From Salegentibacter sp. Hel_I_6 (GTDB lineage: Bacteria > Bacteroidota > Bacteroidia > Flavobacteriales > Flavobacteriaceae): a DNA stretch of 64,000 nt. A model generated the notes under the pieces. The model was given only the letters and a program-made list of their open reading frames with translations, was not told the DNA's origin and did not search any database. A program made the position numbers and the translations under genes. Within the stretch, counting starts at the first letter, position 1. The number at the start of each line of letters is the position of its first letter. Positions 8,813 through 16,386 of the stretch are shown here, piece by piece. The stretch covers positions 186,001-250,000 of the forward strand of contig NZ_JQNQ01000001.1 in NCBI RefSeq assembly GCF_000745315.1, given 5' to 3'.

Positions 8813-8965
8813 ACGAAAAGGAGTGCTTAACATCGCGTAGCGTGTTACCCTCTTGCTACTCCTTTTCGTCCCGCAACGCGGGACAAAAATTCCGTACAAT
8901 TTGGTCTGTTGGCTGTCTTAATAGACAGTCAAAAGCCACTTGCCAATTCCCGGAAAAAATTTCCG
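8813..8965. other. Candidate origin of transfer (oriT) with four hairpins
   Basis: No gene lies between 8692 and 9383. This stretch has four perfect inverted repeats in a row: a 12-bp arm pair 8813-8824/8858-8869, a 7-bp pair 8868-8874/8878-8884 (GTCCCGC-AAC-GCGGGAC), a 6-bp pair 8913-8918/8923-8928, and a 6-bp pair 8951-8956/8960-8965. A hairpin cluster directly upstream of relaxosome genes is the usual form of an oriT. I cannot point to the nick site; the stretch after the second hairpin (from 8885) is my best guess. Confidence 0.55.
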
Positions 8966-9172
8966 AATTAATATTTTTTTGATGTGCAGGATTATCGGCG
9001 AAAGTCAAAAATGGATAGCCCTGCATAAATTTGAATGCTGAAGATCAGCGAAATAAATATAAGGATTTTTTTAGTAACAGGTAGCGAGTAATAAATAATT
9101 CTTATTCAAAAGGGTGTCCAGATTCAAGATTTTTTTTTATCTTTATTGAGTAGGTTTCAATGACCTAAAAAG

Positions 9173-9211
9173 AAAGGGAAAATTCAGGTAACAGCGAATT
9201 TTCCCTTTTTT
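9173..9211. terminator. Bidirectional terminator-like hairpin
   Basis: Perfect 13-bp inverted repeat, AAAGGGAAAATTC (9173-9185) with its complement at 9196-9208. A T-run follows on the + strand (to 9211) and an A-rich stretch precedes it, so it could stop transcription from either side. No + strand gene lies upstream, so a + strand terminator here would imply a short non-coding transcript from the oriT side. Confidence 0.55.
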
Positions 9212-9324
9212 AATTGATTGAGCTTGAAATGCTCCTTACTGTTAAGCACTACCAACCAAGCTATTTTTATATGACCTTTTATAGAACTGCTTTGCTTAGA
9301 AGATTCATTGAAATATTTGAGCCT

Positions 9325-9351
9325 AAAAAAACACTTCTAAAATTAGAAGTG
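9325..9351 (-). terminator. Rho-independent terminator after radC
   Basis: On the minus strand, a 9-bp stem (9351-9343 with 9340-9332, 2-base loop) is followed by seven T residues (9331-9325 read on the minus strand, with one A within). It lies about 30 bases past the radC stop and is the natural end of that transcript. Confidence 0.75.
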
Positions 9352-9382
9352 CTTACAATCTAGTTAGAATGTGCCAGGTAAA

Positions 9383-9832
9383 TTACAAAATTCCTTCATC
9401 TGCAAAACTGTAGTAATTACCATCAGGCATAAGGATAATATGATCCAGGACTTTCACATCAAAAAATGATGCCGCATTTTTAATTTTCCTGGTCAGGCTT
9501 TTATCCGCTTCACTTGGTCTAAGGGTTCCGCTGGGGTGATTATGCAATAAGATTAGTGCCGTGGTTAAAGACTTTAATACAACTGCGAATAAGATTCGAA
9601 CATCGACCAGTGTCCCGGTAATACCTCCTTTAGAAACTTCGTAAATACCTTTTACTTTATTAGCATTATTAAGTAGCATTATTTTAAAAGTTTCCTGCAG
9701 TTCGATCTCGTTTTTATTCCATTGTGCGAACGCTAAATCTGCTGCACTTCTGGAACTTGAAATTTTGGGTAGCAAATTTGTTTTTAAACTTCCGGTGTAG
9801 CTTATCGCTATTTCATTAACTTTGGATTTCAT
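9383..9832 (-). CDS. radC: RadC-like JAB-domain protein
   Basis: 149 residues of the RadC/JAB metalloprotease-fold family. The zinc site H-N-H-P-S-G (His97, His99) and downstream Asp110 are present, as are a preceding Glu in the N-terminal part and D-H-I-I-L near the end. The frame is open to 9874, but the ATG at 9832 starts the typical sequence. Short RadC proteins of this kind are very common on conjugative elements; their activity is unsettled. Neighbours are SSB and the mobilisation region. Confidence 0.88.
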   Translation of the reverse strand: MKSKVNEIAISYTGSLKTNLLPKISSSRSAADLAFAQWNKNEIELQETFKIMLLNNANKVKGIYEVSKGGITGTLVDVRILFAVVLKSLTTALILLHNHPSGTLRPSEADKSLTRKIKNAASFFDVKVLDHIILMPDGNYYSFADEGIL

Positions 9833-9936
9833 TATTATCTTATTTAAAGGGTTACTAATTAAAAGAGGGAGCAACTTTCGAAGGGAGCGCCCTCTTTATT
9901 TTTTTGATAATTAAGAATTAAAAGATCTTCGATATT

Positions 9937-10284
9937 TTAATTAAATGAACTTTCATTACTACCTAAAAACAGGATTTCACTTACTAAAATTTCAGTTACA
10001 TATCTTTTTTCTCCTGTTTCGGTTTCATAGGATCTGGAAGTTAGTTTTCCGCGGATGGCCACTTCTTTACCTTTATCGACATATTTCTCGATAAGCTCAG
10101 CCTGCTTTCCCCAGGCCACTACATTGTGCCAGTCGGTTTGTTGAATTTTTTCCCCTTCCTTGTGGTAGTATTCATTGGTAGCCAGTGAAAAAGTGCTTAC
10201 TTTTTTTCCACTTTCAAAGTTTTTGATTTCCGGGGTGTTCCCCACATTTCCGATTAACTGTACTTGGTTTCTTAGATTACTCAT
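9937..10284 (-). CDS. ssb: Single-stranded DNA-binding protein
   Basis: 115 residues, a single OB-fold as in SSB (N-x-V-Q-L-I-G-N-V-G, T-D-W-H-N-V-V-A-W-G-K, then G-K-E-V-A-I-R-G-K-L). It lacks the long flexible linker and acidic tip of chromosomal SSB, as is usual for element-encoded copies. Probably coats the single strand during transfer or establishment. Confidence 0.92.
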   Translation of the reverse strand: MSNLRNQVQLIGNVGNTPEIKNFESGKKVSTFSLATNEYYHKEGEKIQQTDWHNVVAWGKQAELIEKYVDKGKEVAIRGKLTSRSYETETGEKRYVTEILVSEILFLGSNESSFN

Positions 10285-10310
10285 AATTAAAAGATTTAGA
10301 TACCTGCTTT

Positions 10311-10415
10311 CTAAGCAGATTGATTAAACATTGATTTACTTATTATATCCGGAGCGTTTTCCTTTTTTGATTTTTTCACTTTGCTTCCGGGTATGTTGTT
10401 TTGAAATGATTTCAT
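10311..10415 (-). CDS. Possible small basic protein upstream of ssb
   Basis: An ATG-started frame of 34 codons, rich in Lys/Ser/Asn, 26 bases upstream of the ssb start and on the same strand. It begins MKSFQNNIPGSK and ends with SKSMFNQSA. Spacing would suit an operon with ssb, but length and composition give little support, and I do not recognise the product. Confidence 0.3.
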   Translation of the reverse strand: MKSFQNNIPGSKVKKSKKENAPDIISKSMFNQSA

Positions 10416-10447
10416 AATTTTTATTTGTTGATTTACTTCCTATAGCG

Positions 10448-10600
10448 CCGTTTGCTATTACCTTTTTTGATGCTGATACATTTTCAATATTTAGAATTAG
10501 GGAAGGTTTATAAAAAGGAGTAAGCGACTGGCTTATGCAACCTGGACTAACTTCTAAATATTGGTATTTTGCATTACAAAAAAGGTAGGGACAGCAACGG
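10448..10600. other. 153-nt imperfect fold-back structure
   Basis: One long hairpin can be drawn across this non-coding stretch. Paired arms from outside in: 10448-10452/10596-10600, 10454-10456/10593-10595, 10460-10469/10577-10586, 10470-10473/10571-10574, 10475-10479/10564-10568 (with G-U), 10486-10496/10552-10562, 10497-10500/10547-10550, then after a symmetric GGA/GGA internal loop 10504-10508/10539-10543, and 10521-10525/10531-10535 at the tip. It could be a structured RNA, a single-strand origin or recombination site, or a small fold-back transposon relic. Confidence 0.6.
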
Positions 10601-10918
10601 CCGGGAAGGAAATGGAAATACTGAAATTGAAAAACAACTGGAAGCGAAGTAAATGCAAGAATGGAATTCCGATTTAGCGGGCGTCCTTTTTTACTTAATT
10701 AAGTATAAGATTACACGAAGAGCGATAACTACTATATAGCGGATACATCATTAGGAAAATAAAAAGGATGCCCAAGATATTCTTAGGGAAGCTCTTTACC
10801 CGAAATGGAGCATTTCGCAGAATGAAGCGGTAATGTGCTGACCGATTTACAACCAGAAGGTCTTTGAAATTAGTGGTCATAATCTCTTAAATGTATGAAG
10901 CAGAATATTTATACTAAC

Positions 10919-10963
10919 TATTATTTAATAATTTGCTTAAATAATATATTAATGATACATTTG
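10919..10963 (+). promoter_or_regulatory. Promoter and operator of the mercury operon
   Basis: TTG (10933-10935), 20 bases, then TACATTTG (10956-10963): a consensus Bacteroidetes promoter 24 bases before the arsR start. A perfect 10-bp inverted repeat, TATTATTTAA (10919-10928) with its complement (10937-10946), overlaps the -33 box and the start of the spacer, the expected place for an ArsR-family repressor. Confidence 0.75.
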
Positions 10964-10986
10964 TTTCGTAATTAAAAATACTATTT

Positions 10987-11358
10987 ATGAGTTTAGAAAT
11001 AACCTGTACCAGAAATGAAGCTGATCATAAGCAAATATTACGCTGTAAGAACACTATTGACAAATCTTCTTCCAGCTTTCAAACAATGAGTAAAATTTTA
11101 ACGCTTGCGGGAAATGAGGTACGTTTAAAAATCCTTTTCCTGTTAGATATGGAAAATGAACTTTGTCCTTGTGATATCGCTGATATTTTGGAAATGAGCG
11201 TGCCGGCAGTTTCCCAGCATATCCGGAAAATCAAAGATGCCGGTATCATTTCGTCACGACGGGAAGGTCAAACCCTATTTTATTCTTTAAACGATGGAGG
11301 GGAAAAAATCCTTTCTTATATATTTCAAGGAATAAAACAATCTAAAATAGCCGTTTAA
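10987..11358 (+). CDS. arsR: ArsR/SmtB-family metal-responsive repressor (mercury operon)
   Basis: 123 residues with the winged-helix fold of ArsR. The recognition-helix metal motif E-L-C-P-C-D (Cys60, Cys62) is the type known from ArsR, and the helix M-S-V-P-A-V-S-Q-H-I-R-K and wing R-R-E-G-Q-T-L-F-Y-S-L follow. A further Cys pair lies in the N-terminus (Cys7 and Cys20). As first gene of a mer operon lacking MerR, it is the likely mercury sensor. A truncated relative is at 53411-53671. Confidence 0.88.
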   Translation: MSLEITCTRNEADHKQILRCKNTIDKSSSSFQTMSKILTLAGNEVRLKILFLLDMENELCPCDIADILEMSVPAVSQHIRKIKDAGIISSRREGQTLFYSLNDGGEKILSYIFQGIKQSKIAV

Positions 11359-11400
11359 ATAGTTTAATAAATAAATCACAAAAATAAAATAGCTTAAATA

Positions 11401-12024
11401 ATGAAAACGAATTCTAAATCACCTAAAAAAAATGAATCCAGCGGACTTTTAGGAGCTGGATTGCTTACAGCGGCGGCGGCCTCACTTTGCTGTATCACAC
11501 CGATATTGGCCTTGATTTCAGGCAGCGCCGGCATCGCCTCCTCTTTTTCCTGGATGGAACCCTTCAGACCATATCTTATTGGTATTACCATCTTAGTACT
11601 GGCTTTTGCCTGGTATCAAAAATTAAAACCAAAAACCCAGGAGGAGATAGACTGTGCCTGTGATGAAGACGAAAAGCCTTCTTTCTTTAAATCCAAAGCT
11701 TTTCTGGGTATAGTTACTATTTTCTCCGTGTTAATGTTGGCTTTTCCTTACTATTCTGAAATCTTTTATCCTGATAATAAAAAAGATATTGTAGTGGTGA
11801 GCCAGTCAGATATTCAAACTATAAAGTTTGATGTTGAGGGAATGACTTGTGCTGGTTGTGAAGAAAGCGTAAAACACGCAGTAAATCAATTGGATGGGAT
11901 TTTAGATGTAATCCCTTCTTATGAAAATAAAAACACCGAGGTTAAATTTGATAATACAAAAACTTCTAAAGAAGATATTGAAAAAGCGATTAATTCTACC
12001 GGATATAAAGTGGTACATAAGTAA
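11401..12024 (+). CDS. merT: Mercuric transport protein MerT with C-terminal HMA (MerP-like) domain
   Basis: 207 residues. The N-terminal part has three membrane helices, the first with a vicinal Cys pair (L-C-C-I-T-P) that hands Hg(II) across the inner membrane. A cytosolic Cys pair (C-A-C) follows helix 2, and after helix 3 comes an HMA domain with G-M-T-C-A-G-C (from about residue 140). The fusion resembles MerTP proteins. It is followed 16 bases later by a separate MerP-like gene. Confidence 0.88.
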   Translation: MKTNSKSPKKNESSGLLGAGLLTAAAASLCCITPILALISGSAGIASSFSWMEPFRPYLIGITILVLAFAWYQKLKPKTQEEIDCACDEDEKPSFFKSKAFLGIVTIFSVLMLAFPYYSEIFYPDNKKDIVVVSQSDIQTIKFDVEGMTCAGCEESVKHAVNQLDGILDVIPSYENKNTEVKFDNTKTSKEDIEKAINSTGYKVVHK

Positions 12025-12040
12025 ATTCAAACAAAATATT

Positions 12041-12403
12041 ATGAAAAATCTATTAGTAATAACTGTTATAGTTTTATCATTAACCTCGTTCCAGGTTAAA
12101 GCGCAACAATGTTGCCCTACATCAAAAAGCCAAACAATAATGGAAGCAAGTATCAACCAGCAAACAACAAACACAGTTAAGTTTAAAATTGACGGAATTA
12201 CCTGCGCGGGTTGTTCTAATGCTATTTACAATGCGCTTAAAGAAGTAGAAGGTGTTGTGAAACATTCGGTTGAATATCCCGGGGATATTGCCATTATTAA
12301 GTTCGAAAACACTAAAACAAATATCGAGGCCTTAAAAAAAATTATAGAAAATAAAGGCTATAAAGTTGAAAAGGTAATGGAGACTACCCAAAACGAGTTA
12401 TAA
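12041..12403 (+). CDS. merP: Periplasmic MerP-like mercury-binding protein
   Basis: 120 residues: signal peptide (about 1-21, ending K-A-Q), a mature N-terminus beginning Q-C-C, and an HMA domain with the metal motif G-I-T-C-A-G-C. The frame runs open from 11921 through the end of merT, but the ATG at 12041 starts a clear signal peptide. It would bind Hg(II) in the periplasm and pass it to MerT. Confidence 0.85.
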   Translation: MKNLLVITVIVLSLTSFQVKAQQCCPTSKSQTIMEASINQQTTNTVKFKIDGITCAGCSNAIYNALKEVEGVVKHSVEYPGDIAIIKFENTKTNIEALKKIIENKGYKVEKVMETTQNEL

Positions 12404-12514
12404 TTTTTTATTTACCCATATACTTAAGAAGTTACTTATATAATTAAGGAACAACTTACCTTTTTACATATTCAAAAAAAACAAAATTAAAATGGAGTGG
12501 TGAATCGTTATTTT

Positions 12515-12613
12515 ATGCCTTCTACAATTTTAAAACAATATAAAGGAACTGAAGCTGTTGCAGGTGAACTTGATGGGTTAGTTAGTAATATTATTGCAGA
12601 AGTAACAAAATAA
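12515..12613 (+). CDS. Possible small or remnant reading frame between merP and the membrane protein
   Basis: The 220-base gap between merP and the next gene holds a 32-codon ATG frame (open from a GTG at 12497) with protein-like composition, ending A-E-V-T-K. It may be a tiny gene or the tail of a decayed one. No family is recognised. Confidence 0.25.
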   Translation: MPSTILKQYKGTEAVAGELDGLVSNIIAEVTK

Positions 12614-12624
12614 ATCTATAAGCT

Positions 12625-13347
12625 ATGTTGAATAAAAAATCTTTTTTATCCTTATTAGCCTTGTTTACAGGAGGATTTGTGCCTATAAACTTAATTGTGC
12701 TTTCTTTTGGCTATGCCCAATATTTCAAGGGAATCACAATGGGACCGAAAGTCATTAAAACAGCCCATGAATTTGGTGAGCCATATATGCTATTTGTATA
12801 TATCCCTTCTATGCTCATCTTAACATGGATTATTTTTTACAGCAAGAAAAATTTCCCTGATCTATATAAACGAATTGTCGTGGGTCTTTTAGCAGGGGCA
12901 ATAGCTACTATAGGCCTGGACTGGCTTCGTCAGATGGGGGTGATAGCTAGCTGGTTACCGGGAGATACTCCGGAAATGTTCGGGAAGATGGTAACGGGTA
13001 GTTCCGACTTTAATTCGTATTACTGGCTAGGCCAGTTGATCCATTTTGTGAACGGTGCAAGTTTTGGATTGATATTCACTCTGGTATTTGGAAATTTTAT
13101 CTCCAATACTAAAACCGTTTTATGGGCCATATCATTGCTACTGCTCATGGAGTTAGGTATGATGACCGGCCCTCCTATGGGACCGATGGTGGGACTCTTT
13201 GGAGTTAAATGGATGTGGCCTCAATTGTTTTTGATCACGCTTGCGGCCCATATTGTCCACGGTACCATTTTAGGATTGTTGGTACACCACTGGCTGGGGA
13301 TTAACCATACTAAATGGCTAATTCCATTTTTAAAAGATAAATCATAA
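12625..13347 (+). CDS. Uncharacterised six-helix membrane protein in mer operon
   Basis: 240 residues with about six hydrophobic helices and a Gly/Met-rich segment between helices 5 and 6 (M-T-G-P-P-M-G-P-M). Two His-containing helices near the end (A-A-H-I-V-H-G, H-H-W-L-G) might bind metal. I do not recognise a family. Lying between merP and merA, it may serve transport of mercury or organomercurials, but this is only positional. Confidence 0.65.
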   Translation: MLNKKSFLSLLALFTGGFVPINLIVLSFGYAQYFKGITMGPKVIKTAHEFGEPYMLFVYIPSMLILTWIIFYSKKNFPDLYKRIVVGLLAGAIATIGLDWLRQMGVIASWLPGDTPEMFGKMVTGSSDFNSYYWLGQLIHFVNGASFGLIFTLVFGNFISNTKTVLWAISLLLLMELGMMTGPPMGPMVGLFGVKWMWPQLFLITLAAHIVHGTILGLLVHHWLGINHTKWLIPFLKDKS

Positions 13348-13398
13348 TCAAAAATAAATTGGGTAGTAATTACCCTCAATATAAAAAATAAAATAAAT

Positions 13399-15042
13399 AT
13401 GCAGAAAGAGATCACTTTGCCCATTCAGGGTATGACCTGTACCGGTTGTGCTACAGGCATCGAAAAAAAAGTAAAGCAATTAGAAGGAGTTATAGCATTA
13501 GATGTATCTTATCCTAAAGGCGAAGGAAAATTCATCTTTGATTCCAGCACCACATCTCAGCAAGATATTATTGACAACATAGAAATGTCTGGCCAATATA
13601 AGGTTAGTAACGGCCAACAGGCTTCAGATAAAAATAATTTTGACCTTATCATTGTTGGAGGAGGGTCAGCTGCATTTTCAGCAGCTATAAAAGCTGAAAG
13701 TTTAGGACTTAAAACCCTTATGGTAAACGCGGGCCTGAATTTTGGCGGCACTTGTGTTAATGTAGGCTGTGTTCCTTCAAAAAACTTAATAAGAGCTGCC
13801 GAAACGGCATATCACGCAACCCATTCTAATTTTCAAGGGATCAGGCCTAAAGGTGTAGATATAGATTTTAGCCAGGTTATTAAAGATAAAAAAGACCTGG
13901 TAGCGGCCCTGCAGCAACAGAAATATATGGATGTGGTAAAAGATTTTAAGAACCTGGCCATGTTAACAGGATGGGCTGAGTTTGTGGATAAAGGTACCAT
14001 TATTGTTGATGGGAAAGATACTTACACAGCCACAAACATTCTTATTGCGACCGGAGCTACCACCTACATCCCTAATATTGAAGGATTAAATGAGGTTGGC
14101 TATCTAACCAATGTATCCTTATTCGATTTAGAAGAAAAACCGCAAAGCCTGACCATTATGGGTGCGGGCTATATCGGGTTAGAAATTGCCATGGCATACA
14201 ATAGATTGGGCGTAAAAGTGCGTATCATAGAATTCACCGACAGGCCTTTAAGAAGCCAGACCAAGGACATAACAGATGTGCTCGAAGCACAAATGAAGAA
14301 GGAAGGAATAGAAATCCTGCCTAATTTTCGAGCCTTTAAATTTGAAAAACAGGGAGCGGATACTATTATTCATTGTAACTGTCCCGACGGTACTACCACA
14401 CAAATTATTGAAAAAGGCAAAATAGTGGTTGCCACAGGAACAAAACCTAATACTTCTAAACTAGGACTGGATAAGATCAAAATGAACCTTTCAGCGGTGG
14501 GACATGTTTTGGTGAACGAAAAGATGGAAACCAATATATCCAATATTTTTGCTGCCGGGGATGTTACCCAGACCCCTCCTTTTGTTTATACTGCAGCCAC
14601 TGAAGGAAGTACTGCTGTAAGCAATGCGTTCTCACTTTCAAAAACCGGTATCGATTATTCTTCATTGCCTTGGGTAGTATTTACGGACCCTCAAGTTGCT
14701 GGGGCAGGTATGGACGAAATAGTAGCCGAAGAAGCCGGCCTTCCCTTCGAAGTGTCTAAATTAGACCTTAGCCATGTTCCCAGGGCTTTGGCCGCACAGG
14801 ATACCAGAGGGTTTATTAAACTCATACGTAATACTGAAACCGATAAATTAATTGGCGCCAGAGTAATCGCACCCGAAGGAGGTGAATTGATACAACAATT
14901 AAGTATGGCCATAAAGTTTGGTATAACCGTAAAAGATTTGGCAGAAAGCTTTTATCCTTATTTAACCTTAGGAGAAGGGATAAAACTGGCAGCTATTACT
15001 TTTGGAAAGGATGTTTCTAAATTAAGCTGTTGTGCCAGCTAA
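13399..15042 (+). CDS. merA: Mercuric reductase MerA
   Basis: 547 residues. An N-terminal HMA domain (G-M-T-C-T-G-C, Cys14/Cys17) is followed by the flavin disulfide reductase core: FAD motif G-G-G-S-A-A-F-S-A, redox pair Cys119/Cys124 (G-G-T-C-V-N-V-G-C-V-P-S-K), NAD(P) motif M-G-A-G-Y-I-G-L-E, and FAD motif A-A-G-D-V-T. The C-terminal vicinal cysteines Cys544-Cys545 that deliver Hg(II) to the partner subunit are intact. Reduces Hg(II) to volatile Hg(0) with NADPH. Confidence 0.97.
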   Translation: MQKEITLPIQGMTCTGCATGIEKKVKQLEGVIALDVSYPKGEGKFIFDSSTTSQQDIIDNIEMSGQYKVSNGQQASDKNNFDLIIVGGGSAAFSAAIKAESLGLKTLMVNAGLNFGGTCVNVGCVPSKNLIRAAETAYHATHSNFQGIRPKGVDIDFSQVIKDKKDLVAALQQQKYMDVVKDFKNLAMLTGWAEFVDKGTIIVDGKDTYTATNILIATGATTYIPNIEGLNEVGYLTNVSLFDLEEKPQSLTIMGAGYIGLEIAMAYNRLGVKVRIIEFTDRPLRSQTKDITDVLEAQMKKEGIEILPNFRAFKFEKQGADTIIHCNCPDGTTTQIIEKGKIVVATGTKPNTSKLGLDKIKMNLSAVGHVLVNEKMETNISNIFAAGDVTQTPPFVYTAATEGSTAVSNAFSLSKTGIDYSSLPWVVFTDPQVAGAGMDEIVAEEAGLPFEVSKLDLSHVPRALAAQDTRGFIKLIRNTETDKLIGARVIAPEGGELIQQLSMAIKFGITVKDLAESFYPYLTLGEGIKLAAITFGKDVSKLSCCAS

Positions 15043-15085
15043 TAGTATGGGAGTTTCACGATGTGTTCAATTGAAGAAAGGGATC

Positions 15086-15649
15086 ATGCCGGGATTATTG
15101 CTAATCCCGGATATTACTGGCTTTACTAAATATATTAACGAGGCAGATCTACAATACAGTCAGATTACTATCGCACTCTTGCTGGAGGCAATACTTAAAA
15201 ACAACAAATTAGGGCTTCAGGTTTCAGAAATAGAAGGTGATGCCATACTGTTTTATAGTTTCAAAAAAGATTATACTGTAGATGAAATTATAGAACAATG
15301 TTTTTTAATGCATCGAGCGTTTCACCATCAATTAAAGCAAATAATTGAAACAGATTGTTCGTGTGGGGCATGTACGCTTTTAGGAGAGCTTAGTTTAAAG
15401 TTCATTCTCCATTATGGAGAATTGGGATCTGTTATGATCAATGATTTTTGCAAACTCTATGGTAAGGAAGTAATTATAGCCCATAGATTATTGAAAAATG
15501 ATTTGGCACTCAAAGAGTATATCCTTGCTACGGAAGATTTCTTTACCCAGTACGGAACTAATTATATAAGAAATTTACAATTTGAAAAAACATCTCAGGT
15601 TATTGATGAAGTCGGGATTATAAATTATCGATTTCTAAAATTTTATTAA
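15086..15649 (+). CDS. DUF2652 protein (adenylate-cyclase-like fold)
   Basis: 187 residues opening M-P-G-L-L-L-I-P-D-I-T-G-F-T-K-Y, then E-I-E-G-D-A-I-L-F-Y, the marks of DUF2652, which resembles class III nucleotide cyclase domains (the two Asp in P-D-I-T-G-F and E-G-D-A correspond to the metal-binding sites). The frame overlaps the merA end, but ATG 15086 with an upstream GAAAGG fits best. A Cys cluster (C-S-C-G-A-C, mid-protein) is suggestive of metal binding. Role in mercury resistance unknown. Confidence 0.75.
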   Translation: MPGLLLIPDITGFTKYINEADLQYSQITIALLLEAILKNNKLGLQVSEIEGDAILFYSFKKDYTVDEIIEQCFLMHRAFHHQLKQIIETDCSCGACTLLGELSLKFILHYGELGSVMINDFCKLYGKEVIIAHRLLKNDLALKEYILATEDFFTQYGTNYIRNLQFEKTSQVIDEVGIINYRFLKFY

Positions 15650-15668
15650 TTGTAATTATTAAAAGCAT

Positions 15669-16280
15669 ATGAAGAAACAGGAAATAATATTTGACGGTCA
15701 TCAATTTGTGAATGGTTTTGAAAAGATGCTCAAGGAAATGAACCTTCCCAATAGTGATAAAGTGTATTGGGAATTACTTAAGGGAAGACCCCTGCCTCGA
15801 GGTCGCTTTTCTGAAGTGATGGATGTCCCTATAGATAAAGCACATCAAATAATACAGCAATACGGAGAGGTCAATAAAGAAGGTGAAATTGTGGGTTATT
15901 TAGGACTTTCTTTAAATAAAACTGTACATCAACTAAACTTTGACAATAAAACTTTGTATGCCTGGTGTGCAATGGATAGTATTTTATTACCCCGGTATCT
16001 AATGCATAGATGGGAAATAATATCAATAGATCCTATAACCGACATTCCTGTAAAATTGTCTATTTCAGATAATCTTCTAGAATGGACCAGGCCTGTTCCC
16101 CTCTTTATTTCATGGGTCGAAAAGGCCGATAGTTGTGATATCAAATCAAGTTTCTGCCGGCACTCCTTCTTTTTTGGTTCAGAGGATGCCGCAAACAAAT
16201 GGTTAGAAAAAAATCCATTAGGAAAAATTTCAAAAGTAGAAGATTTTTTTTCCAATTCTAGCGGGTTTAAATGTTGTTAA
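15669..16280 (+). CDS. merB: Organomercurial lyase MerB
   Basis: 203 residues. The catalytic set of MerB is present: Cys100 and Asp103 in L-Y-A-W-C-A-M-D, and Cys163 in S-F-C-R-H-S-F-F-F-G-S, matching Cys96/Asp99/Cys159 of the known enzymes. The adjacent residue, Cys160 in some enzymes, is Arg here, and the protein ends with Cys-Cys. It cleaves carbon-mercury bonds so that MerA can reduce the Hg(II). Makes this a broad-spectrum mer operon. Confidence 0.93.
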   Translation: MKKQEIIFDGHQFVNGFEKMLKEMNLPNSDKVYWELLKGRPLPRGRFSEVMDVPIDKAHQIIQQYGEVNKEGEIVGYLGLSLNKTVHQLNFDNKTLYAWCAMDSILLPRYLMHRWEIISIDPITDIPVKLSISDNLLEWTRPVPLFISWVEKADSCDIKSSFCRHSFFFGSEDAANKWLEKNPLGKISKVEDFFSNSSGFKCC

Positions 16281-16386
16281 TTCTATTTGTATGTATATCA
16301 TAAAGTTATTCTAAACCTTCTTTGGTTTTTAGGAAAGAAAACGAGATTTATATAAATTAAAAACTAACCAATCTAAAATTTAAATT

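Noticed and set aside
10695..10880. 61-codon minus-strand frame before arsR
   Set aside because: Composition is not convincing, it has no recognised family, and it sits between the fold-back and the mercury promoter with no partner gene. Left unannotated.
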